DNA of 12,119 nt, from the NCBI GenBank assembly GCA_045580815.1, contig JAZNOL010000024.1, forward strand, positions 1 through 12,119. Reading direction: 5' to 3'. This stretch comes from JAZNOL01 sp045580815. GTDB lineage: Bacteria; Bacillota; Clostridia; RUG12999. This document shows, in pieces, positions 7,412-12,119 of the stretch (positions are counted from its first letter, which is position 1; each line of letters opens with the position of its first letter). A program made the translations under genes and the position numbers. The notes beneath the pieces were generated by a model. The model saw only the letters and a program-made list of their open reading frames with translations, did no database searches and had not been told where the DNA came from.

Positions 7412-7440
7412 ATTTTATCACGCAATGCGAAAAATGTCAA
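7412..7440 (-). promoter_or_regulatory. Sigma-A promoter of the T-box/acs-iorAB-paaK operon
   Basis: TTGACA (7435-7440), a 17-base spacer and TAAAAT (7412-7417): a perfect -35 and a -10 with one mismatch at optimal spacing. Transcription would begin near 7405, about 15 bases before the first conserved T-box sequence, which is the expected layout. Confidence 0.9.
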
Positions 7441-7462
7441 TAGTTTTTTGAAAAAAGTATAT

Positions 7463-7493
7463 AAAAAAGGATGTCTTTTTAAGACATCCTTTT
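7463..7493 (-). terminator. Rho-independent terminator of the rpsU-yqeY operon
   Basis: AAAAGGATGTCTT and its complement form a 13-bp stem with a 3-base loop, followed by TTTTTTAT on the minus strand, 18 bases after the yqeY stop. It separates this operon from the T-box promoter just downstream. The A-rich flank means it could also work weakly on the other strand. Confidence 0.88.
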
Positions 7494-7510
7494 AAATTTT
7501 TTTAATTAAA

Positions 7511-7954
7511 TCAGCCAAGCAATTCTTTAATCATTGCATTGACAACGCGTCCGTCACATCTTCCTTTAACCTGCGGCATAACTTCGGCCATAATTTTGCC
7601 GATGTCACGCATCGATAAGGCGCCTGTTTTGGTAACAGCCTCGCTGACGATTGCTCGCAATTCATCTTCTGAAAGCTGAGCAGGTAGGTATGGCGTTAAA
7701 ACGGAAATTTTTGTGTTAGCTTCATCAACCAAGTCTTGTCTGCCACCTTTTTCGTATTCGGCGACCGCATCTTTGTAATGCTTTATTTCCTTGGCGATGA
7801 TTTCAATAACGCCCTCATCGTCCAGAACAATCTGTTTATCTTTTTCAATTTGTAAAACGGCTGCACGTGCCATCTGGATTGCATCTTTTTTGACATTATC
7901 CTTTTCACGCATTGCAACCTTTAAATCTTCAAGCAGTTTATCTTTAATACTCAT
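7511..7954 (-). CDS. yqeY: GatB/YqeY domain-containing protein
   Basis: A 147-residue protein, full length for the YqeY family (about 148). It opens with LLEDLKVAMREKD, has the central IKHYKDAVAEYEKGGRQDLV helix and LTPYLPAQLSEDEL linker, and ends in the helical tail with KGRCDGRVVNAMIKELL. The tail resembles the tRNA-binding tail of the amidotransferase subunit GatB. YqeY proteins are thought to have a role linked to tRNA, but none is firmly established. The ATG overlaps the rpsU stop in TAATG and has only a weak purine stretch upstream, so translation is probably coupled to rpsU. The rpsU-yqeY order is common in Firmicutes, which supports both calls. Confidence 0.95.
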   Translation of the reverse strand: MSIKDKLLEDLKVAMREKDNVKKDAIQMARAAVLQIEKDKQIVLDDEGVIEIIAKEIKHYKDAVAEYEKGGRQDLVDEANTKISVLTPYLPAQLSEDELRAIVSEAVTKTGALSMRDIGKIMAEVMPQVKGRCDGRVVNAMIKELLG

Positions 7955-8130
7955 TATTTAAACTTTCTCTTTCTTGCTGCTTCAGATTTCTTTTTACGTT
8001 TAACGCTAGGTTTTTCGTAATGCTCTCTTTTTCTTAATTCAGAAAGAACACCGGATTTCGCACATGAACGTTTAAATCTGCGCAAAGCACTTTCTAAGGA
8101 CTCGTTCTCTTTAATTCTGATTTCTGACAT
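7954..8130 (-). CDS. rpsU: 30S ribosomal protein bS21
   Basis: A 58-residue basic protein matching bacterial S21 from end to end: MSEIRIKENESLESALRRFKRSC, then GVLSELRKREHYEKPSVKRKKK and a lysine/arginine-rich tail. S21 sits on the platform of the small subunit near the anti-Shine-Dalgarno end of 16S rRNA and helps initiation. The frame stays open to 8178, but the ATG at 8130 matches the family start and has GGAGGGAGGG six to fifteen bases upstream. It is the first gene of an operon with yqeY. Confidence 0.97.
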   Translation of the reverse strand: MSEIRIKENESLESALRRFKRSCAKSGVLSELRKREHYEKPSVKRKKKSEAARKRKFK

Positions 8131-8159
8131 TATTTTCCCTCCCTCCGCTTCTGCAATCT

Positions 8160-8175
8160 GTAAGCGAATGCTTAC
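8160..8175 (-). repeat. Small hairpin in the rpsU 5' leader
   Basis: GTAAGC and GCTTAC form a perfect 6-bp stem around a 4-base loop (ATTC on the minus strand). It lies in the roughly 75-base untranslated leader, between the promoter and the ribosome binding site of rpsU. It has no T-tract, so it is not a terminator. A role in mRNA stability or in feedback by S21 is possible but unproven. Confidence 0.5.
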
Positions 8176-8211
8176 CAAATGAGAAGTTGGATTCGTACAC
8201 GTTCACATTTT

Positions 8212-8240
8212 ATTATACAACATTTAACAACGTTTGTCAA
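8212..8240 (-). promoter_or_regulatory. Consensus sigma-A promoter of rpsU-yqeY
   Basis: TTGACA (8235-8240), a 17-base spacer and TATAAT (8212-8217) match the housekeeping consensus at all 12 positions. This fits a highly expressed ribosomal protein gene. The start point would be near 8205. Confidence 0.93.
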
Positions 8241-8336
8241 GAGTTTTTTCATTTTAAATAAAATTTTATATTTTGCACAGTAAATGGCTCACTTTTTTGT
8301 AATTTTAACCAAGCGGCAAAAAATCAAATTATTATG

Positions 8337-8344
8337 CATATAAT
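8337..8344 (+). promoter_or_regulatory. Possible -10 element for the LysM-GH18 gene
   Basis: CATATAAT lies about 32 bases before the start codon. It contains TATAAT, and it also matches the sporulation sigma-E -10 (CATACAnT) at seven of eight positions. No good -35 of either class is seen at proper spacing. Sigma-E control would fit a spore-cortex enzyme, but this is weak evidence. Confidence 0.35.
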
Positions 8345-8375
8345 TTAATGTAAAAATTTATATTGGAGGCATTTT

Positions 8376-9650
8376 ATGATAATTTATACCGTTCAGCCCG
8401 GCGACTCACTCTCTGTAATTTCAGAAAAATCCGGAGTGCCGGTTTCGCAAATTGCTCGGGAAAACGTTCTTTCGGTTCCGGACAGACTGCCGGTGGGATT
8501 AGGATTGTTTCTGTCCACGGATTTTGTGCGTCATACAGTACTTCCCGGCGAAAGTCTGTTTTCTATTGCAGAAATTTACGGCATAACTTTCGGCGAAATT
8601 CTAAGCAGTAATCCGCAGATTGCAAACCAAAGCGCCCTTTATCCGGGGCAAACCATTTATATAGAGGCAACACAGCCATCCGGTGAAACCGTATCGCTTA
8701 ACGGATACGGTGTTGTTCCGATTAATCAGGAAGTGCTTGGCAATACTTTGCCGTACCTGACATTTTTGTCGGTTTTTGATTATAAATTCAATTCAAACGG
8801 CAACATCACGCCGCCACCCGCATCCGGTGTTACCGGTCAGGCTCGCAGAGCAGAAACGGCATCTCTTATGGTGCTGACTAACGTTGGCAGAGACGGATTT
8901 GACAGCAATGCAATTTCATCTGTTCTTGCCAATGAAGATGTTCAACAGAATTTGATCTCCAATGTTATAAATATTCTTGAAACAGAGAATTTTTACGGCA
9001 TAAATATTGATATTGAATATGTTTATCCGTCTGATAAAACAGCTTACAATACATTTTTGCGGAATATAACGTCACAGCTGAGAAACAGAGGGTTTTATGT
9101 TTCGTCTGCACTTGCTCCTAAAACCTCTGTGAATCAGAGAGGAATACTTTATGAAAGTCACGATTACGCATTTAACGGACGTGTTATGGACAGCGTAACC
9201 CTCATGACCTATGAATGGGGTTATACCTATAGTTCCCCTCAATCTGTTGCACCGATAAATCAGGTGCGACGGGTGCTGGATTTCGGAATAACACAAATTC
9301 CACCCGAAAAAATATTCCTGGGCGTGCCGAATTACGGTTATGACTGGACATTGCCGCATATTGAAGGCAGTGCCGCCAAAGCGGTAACAATTCCGTATGC
9401 TATAAACCTTGCATCACGGTATGGTGCAACCATACAGTTTGACCGTCCCTCACAGACACCTTATTTTTATTATACGGATGGAAATGTTCGCCACGTTGTA
9501 TGGTTTGAAGATGCACGTAGTGTTTATTCAAAAATGCAGCTTATTGCCGAATACGGTCTCGGTGGTGCAAGCTACTGGAACATCAACTCTTTTTATCCTC
9601 CAATGCAATTAATTCCCAACTACCTATATAATATAAACCGAATTATGTAA
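8376..9650 (+). CDS. LysM-domain glycoside hydrolase family 18 protein, SleL/YaaH-like spore cortex N-acetylglucosaminidase
   Basis: A 424-residue protein with two LysM peptidoglycan-binding domains (residues 2-46 and 52-96, each starting with the YTVQPGDSL / HTVLPGESL pattern). A GH18 catalytic barrel follows (about 108-420). The active-site strand reads GINIDIEYV (208-216). The last aspartate (D212) and the catalytic acid E214 of the GH18 DxxDxDxE motif are present, while the first two aspartates are Y and N, a pattern I recall from YaaH/SleL-type members. There is no signal peptide, as in B. subtilis YaaH and Bacillus SleL, which are made in the mother cell and placed in the spore coat. 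Those enzymes cut cortex peptidoglycan at muramic-lactam sites during germination. TTGGAGG six bases before the ATG supports the start. The gene stands alone, opposite rpsU. Family is certain; the spore role is inferred from architecture. Confidence 0.93.
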   Translation: MIIYTVQPGDSLSVISEKSGVPVSQIARENVLSVPDRLPVGLGLFLSTDFVRHTVLPGESLFSIAEIYGITFGEILSSNPQIANQSALYPGQTIYIEATQPSGETVSLNGYGVVPINQEVLGNTLPYLTFLSVFDYKFNSNGNITPPPASGVTGQARRAETASLMVLTNVGRDGFDSNAISSVLANEDVQQNLISNVINILETENFYGINIDIEYVYPSDKTAYNTFLRNITSQLRNRGFYVSSALAPKTSVNQRGILYESHDYAFNGRVMDSVTLMTYEWGYTYSSPQSVAPINQVRRVLDFGITQIPPEKIFLGVPNYGYDWTLPHIEGSAAKAVTIPYAINLASRYGATIQFDRPSQTPYFYYTDGNVRHVVWFEDARSVYSKMQLIAEYGLGGASYWNINSFYPPMQLIPNYLYNINRIM

Positions 9651-9654
9651 TTGG

Positions 9655-9681
9655 TAAAACATCAAGATGTCTCTTGTTTTA
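9655..9681. terminator. Weak inverted repeat between convergent genes, possible bidirectional terminator
   Basis: TAAAACA and TGTTTTA form a 7-bp AT-rich stem with a 13-base loop, just after the GH18 stop and overlapping the stop of the AraC gene. The T-rich arm gives a short T run on each strand, but there is no GC-rich stem, so termination would be weak. It is the only candidate between these two convergent genes. Confidence 0.3.
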
Positions 9682-10473
9682 GTGAGAATTTCTCCACGCA
9701 GACGGCGACATTTTTGTGTATTTTTTAAAAATTCTGCTGAAATAATTCTGGTTCTGCATACCTGTTACATCGCTTATCTGCGATATTGGCATACGCGTTG
9801 TTTCAAGCAGCTCTTTTGCTTTTTGCATTTGAATGTTTATTATGTACTGCTTCGGACTTACTCCCATCATATCCTTAAACAGATGCGAAAAGCGGCTTTC
9901 ACTTAAACTGCACATTTTTGCGTATTCCGAAATCGGCAGATTTTTTGTGTGAGTGTCGTACATATATCTGCACACGTCCGTGACGGTTTTGCCGAAATCG
10001 TCACGGCTTTGCAGAGCGCTCATTGCCACTTTTCTGCTTATAAGCGACAAAATATTCATAAGATGCCCGTGACACATCTGTGTGTAAAATTTTTGCTTGA
10101 TAGAAAACTCATACACAAGACTGTCAAGCATCTGTTTTATTTCAATATCTTTTCCTACGAAAATAACACGTTTTTGCGGGAACTCCAGCTTTTCAAAAAT
10201 ATAATCGCAGGCAGCACCGCTAAAGTGAATGAAATACGACACAGCGTCGCTGTGTTCTTTAAAATCGTACCGTTGCGGTTCGCCGGGACGGTAAAAGATA
10301 AAATTGCCCGATTCAACAGCAATTTCTTTTCCATTTTCGGTTATATAACAAACCCCGCTGTCAATATAAAGCAGATGCCAGTCACTGCGGCCAAAAGGTC
10401 TGAAGCTACCTGTTATTCCCGCAGGCATTTTTTGTTTGCCGCAGGTGTTTACATGAAGGTATTCATTTTCCAT
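9679..10473 (-). CDS. AraC-family transcriptional regulator
   Basis: A 264-residue regulator with the usual two parts. The N-terminal cupin-like sensor domain (about 1-110) contains WHLLYIDSG (32-40) and FIFYRPGEPQRYDF (58-71), common in AraC regulators of sugar genes. The C-terminal DNA-binding domain has two helix-turn-helix units, ISEYAKMCSLSESRFSHLFK (181-200) and ISQISDVTGMQNQNYFSRIFK (about 230-250), ending in KMSPSAWR. An in-frame ATG at 10503 lies upstream of the predicted transcription start and cannot be used. ATG 10473 has GAGGTG six bases upstream, so I chose it. It is transcribed away from the Gfo/Idh oxidoreductase, whose promoter it probably controls (inference from divergence). 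The ligand is unknown; sugars or sugar derivatives are usual for this class. Confidence 0.94.
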   Translation of the reverse strand: MENEYLHVNTCGKQKMPAGITGSFRPFGRSDWHLLYIDSGVCYITENGKEIAVESGNFIFYRPGEPQRYDFKEHSDAVSYFIHFSGAACDYIFEKLEFPQKRVIFVGKDIEIKQMLDSLVYEFSIKQKFYTQMCHGHLMNILSLISRKVAMSALQSRDDFGKTVTDVCRYMYDTHTKNLPISEYAKMCSLSESRFSHLFKDMMGVSPKQYIINIQMQKAKELLETTRMPISQISDVTGMQNQNYFSRIFKKYTKMSPSAWRNSH

Positions 10474-10493
10474 CCATATCACCTCACACATAT

Positions 10494-10522
10494 ATAATAC
10501 CACATTGTAACAGTGCTGTCAA
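10494..10522 (-). promoter_or_regulatory. Promoter of the AraC-family gene
   Basis: TTGACA (10517-10522), 17 bases, TATTAT (10494-10499). The start point falls near 10487, giving a leader of only about 14 bases that begins almost at the GAGGTG ribosome binding site. This fixes the start codon at 10473. Confidence 0.85.
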
Positions 10523-10537
10523 TAGCAGAAAAGTGCT
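10512..10537. repeat. Direct repeat AGTGCT, 20-base period, candidate AraC-type operator
   Basis: AGTGCT occurs at 10512-10517 and again at 10532-10537. The first copy overlaps the -35 of the araC-type promoter. A 20-base spacing of direct repeats (two helical turns) is the geometry used by AraC-family dimers. The core is only six bases, so chance occurrence is possible. Confidence 0.3.
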
Positions 10538-10554
10538 AAAATATAACCAAAAAA

Positions 10555-10582
10555 ACCATATACAATATTTTTCATGTATGGT
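10555..10582. repeat. Inverted repeat across the Gfo/Idh promoter, candidate operator
   Basis: ACCATAtACA (10555-10564) is mirrored by TGTATGGT (10575-10582), with one extra base in the left arm. The left arm covers the proposed -35 and the right arm touches the -10 of the plus-strand promoter, so a protein bound here would block transcription. It differs in sequence from the AGTGCT repeats nearby. Confidence 0.4.
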
Positions 10583-10587
10583 ACAAT
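10559..10587 (+). promoter_or_regulatory. Promoter of the Gfo/Idh oxidoreductase gene
   Basis: TATACA (10559-10564), a 17-base spacer and TACAAT (10582-10587). The -10 is good and the -35 matches four of six bases, which suits a regulated promoter. It is back to back with the AraC promoter, the two -35 boxes being about 36 bases apart. The leader to the start codon is about 58 bases. Confidence 0.65.
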
Positions 10588-10651
10588 GAGTGCAGAAAGT
10601 CTTACAAAGCAAGCATTTTTTGTATAAAAAGAAAACCGAAAGGGGATTTTT

Positions 10652-11797
10652 ATGTTTAAAATTGGTGTAATTGGCTACGGCGGCAGAATGTGCACATTTA
10701 CCGGGCTTCTTACTTCGTCGGGAAAGGCTGAAATCACTGCAATTACCGATTTGGCAGAAAACAAAGACAAGGTTATGGAACGATGCGAAAAATTTGGTGG
10801 CAAGAATGCAACATTTTATACTGACGCCGAAGAAATGCTTAAAAACGAAAAACTTGACGGCGTTTGCATAGGCACAAGATGTTCAATGCACACAGAGTAT
10901 GCTGTTCTTGTTGCAAAATACAATCTGCCTATGATTTTGGAAAAACCGGTCTGCATAAACGAAGAACAGCTGACAAAACTTGAAGAAATATGCGACAAAA
11001 TGAGTGAAAAGACCGTTGTTTCGTTTCCGCTTCGCATCTGTTCCCTTATAAAGGCAGTCAAAGAAATTGTTGATTCGGGTAAAATCGGCACAATTGAACA
11101 TATTCAGGCATACAACAACGTTTTTTACGGCAGATGCTATTACCACACATGGTATCGCAACGAGAACGAAACCGGTGGTCTGTTTTTGCAAAAAGCCACT
11201 CACGATTTGGATTACATAAACTGTCTGCTTGAAGGTCTTAAACCTGTTCGTCTTTGTGCAATGGAATCAAAACAGATTTTCAAAGGCAACAAACCTGCCG
11301 GCATGATGTGTAAAGACTGTGACGAGGCAGAAACCTGCCCCGAAAGCCCCCAAAACATACGCAAGCTGGGCGACGGTTTTGACCCGGGCGAATACTGCTG
11401 TTTTGCGGAAGATACAGGCAACCACGACAGTGCCAGCATACTGATTGAATATGACAGCGGTATGCATGTTGCATACACCCAGAACTTTGTTCTGCGTACA
11501 GAAGCCGCAGGCAAACGCGGTGCAAGACTAATCGGCTACAAAGGCACAATTGAATTTGATTGGGTAACGTCGAAAATACGAGTTTTCAGGCATCTTGAAA
11601 ATATCAACGAAGAATATAACCTTGTTGATAACGGAAGCCATTTCGGCGGCGACCCTGAGCTTGCGGAAAATTTCATTAAAATTCTTGAGGGCAAAGACGT
11701 GTCACACTCTTCACTTGCAGACGGAATTTTAAGTGCAAAGCTGTGTCTTGCTGCAAAAAAATCAGCCAAAGAACACATATTCTGCGACATAAGATGA
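10652..11797 (+). CDS. Gfo/Idh/MocA-family NAD(P)-dependent oxidoreductase
   Basis: A 381-residue cytoplasmic oxidoreductase. The N-terminal Rossmann fold starts at once with KIGVIGYGGR (3-12) and reaches the family hallmark EKP (97-99). The C-terminal alpha/beta domain contains GGLFLQKATHDLDYI (175-189), with the probable catalytic K181 and H184. Members oxidise or reduce hydroxyls of sugars, inositols or sugar acids with NAD(P); the substrate cannot be told. A cysteine-rich insert, C220, C223, C229 and C249/C250, lies in the C-terminal domain; related subfamilies with a KCCHxFD-type motif also have such an insert, which could bind a metal. AAAGGGGA six bases before the ATG supports the start. 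It is single between its promoter and a strong terminator, and divergent from an AraC regulator, so control by a sugar-type inducer is likely. Confidence 0.92.
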   Translation: MFKIGVIGYGGRMCTFTGLLTSSGKAEITAITDLAENKDKVMERCEKFGGKNATFYTDAEEMLKNEKLDGVCIGTRCSMHTEYAVLVAKYNLPMILEKPVCINEEQLTKLEEICDKMSEKTVVSFPLRICSLIKAVKEIVDSGKIGTIEHIQAYNNVFYGRCYYHTWYRNENETGGLFLQKATHDLDYINCLLEGLKPVRLCAMESKQIFKGNKPAGMMCKDCDEAETCPESPQNIRKLGDGFDPGEYCCFAEDTGNHDSASILIEYDSGMHVAYTQNFVLRTEAAGKRGARLIGYKGTIEFDWVTSKIRVFRHLENINEEYNLVDNGSHFGGDPELAENFIKILEGKDVSHSSLADGILSAKLCLAAKKSAKEHIFCDIR

Positions 11798-11810
11798 GTT
11801 AACAAAACCA

Positions 11811-11849
11811 AAAATCCCGACAGTCTGATGGCTGTCGGGGTTTTTTTTT
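11811..11849 (+). terminator. Strong rho-independent terminator, probably bidirectional
   Basis: CCCGACAG and CTGTCGGG form an 8-bp GC-rich stem with an 8-base loop, followed by G and nine T, 18 bases after the Gfo/Idh stop. Five A precede the stem, so on the minus strand it also ends in a T run and could stop transcripts of the gene at the right edge. Confidence 0.93.
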
Positions 11850-11857
11850 CTTTGGTG

Positions 11858-12119
11858 TTAATTTAATTTTTCGCCCTTTACATATACCGCCGCATACTTA
11901 TATTCTTTATCGAAGGTAAGCACCGTCGTCTGATACGCCTTACTGCCTTTTTTCGTAGAATCGATGACGTTCTGCACCATATACATATACAGGTTTTCTT
12001 GTTCGTCTTTAAGCTCCGTCACCAAAAGCGCGTCGTTGTCGTGCTCTACGCTCTTTAAAATATCTTTGTTAAATTCGTAGTCGTTGTGGAAGAACGCCGC
12101 CGAATTGCTGGTAGAATAC
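11858..12119 (-). CDS. C-terminal part of an unrecognised protein, cut by window edge
   Basis: An open frame enters from the right edge and ends at TAA (11858-11860), giving the last 86 residues. It reads as a real protein end: charged and aromatic, with alternating strands such as NDALLVTELKDEQENLYMYMVQN and TTVLTFDKEYKYAAVYVKGEK. This looks like a C-terminal beta-sandwich of the kind that closes many bacterial glycoside hydrolases and related surface proteins, but no family motif is firm. Codon use differs from the rest of the window: all six alanines are GCG and four of six threonines are ACG, while the iorA-paaK genes favour GCA. The terminator at 11811-11849 lies just after its stop. A glycoside hydrolase would fit the AraC and Gfo/Idh neighbours, but this is a guess. 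Confidence 0.65.
   Translation of the reverse strand, partial: YSTSNSAAFFHNDYEFNKDILKSVEHDNDALLVTELKDEQENLYMYMVQNVIDSTKKGSKAYQTTVLTFDKEYKYAAVYVKGEKLN

Noticed and set aside
8131..8178. Longer S21 reading frame starting at 8178
   Set aside because: The extra 16 residues do not belong to S21 proteins and include the strong ribosome binding site of the real start at 8130.
9072..9359. Minus-strand open frame inside the LysM-GH18 gene
   Set aside because: It lies fully inside a well-supported gene, has no ribosome binding site and no recognisable protein features.
1..12119. CRISPR array, prophage or transposon
   Set aside because: No regularly spaced repeats, integrase, transposase or terminal inverted repeats were found.

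Overview
The window looks like the chromosome of an anaerobic, probably spore-forming member of the Clostridia (Bacillota). The evidence is a T-box riboswitch, strong GGAGG ribosome binding sites, an rpsU-yqeY pair, a signal-less LysM-GH18 protein of the spore cortex-lytic SleL/YaaH type, and an oxygen-sensitive ferredoxin-dependent indolepyruvate oxidoreductase. No rRNA, tRNA, CRISPR array or insertion sequence was seen.

Positions 1-7440 hold one large minus-strand unit. Reading in the direction of transcription (right to left): a near-consensus sigma-A promoter (7412-7440), a full T-box riboswitch with its own terminator (7114-7390), an AMP-forming acyl-CoA synthetase, iorA, iorB, a PaaK-type phenylacetate-CoA ligase and a tandem ACT-domain protein. 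A rho-independent terminator follows at 1236-1264. Behind it lie an ion-transporter-superfamily (SLC13/ArsB-like) permease and the first 13 codons of a probable Y-family DNA polymerase. The T-box specifier reads best as UAC (tyrosine), and the variable base of the T-box motif predicts a tRNA with discriminator A73, which fits tRNA-Tyr. T-boxes switch genes on when the cognate tRNA is uncharged. This argues that the operon works in the biosynthetic direction: arylacetate (4-hydroxyphenylacetate) is activated to its CoA ester, reductively carboxylated by IorAB to the arylpyruvate, and transaminated to tyrosine. This is the most interesting point of the window.

Positions 7441-8240 hold the rpsU-yqeY operon (minus strand), with a perfect TTGACA-17-TATAAT promoter, a small hairpin in the 5' leader, TAATG translational overlap and a terminator. 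Transcribed the other way from the same intergenic region is a LysM-LysM-GH18 gene (8376-9650), probably a spore-cortex N-acetylglucosaminidase.

Positions 9655-11849 hold a divergent pair: an AraC-family regulator (minus) and a Gfo/Idh/MocA-family oxidoreductase (plus). They share a 178-bp control region with two promoters and candidate operator repeats, and a strong terminator follows the oxidoreductase. At the right edge is the C-terminal end of an unrecognised minus-strand gene with clearly different codon use (all six alanines are GCG). The AraC/Gfo-Idh pair suggests sugar or polyol metabolism, but no substrate can be named.
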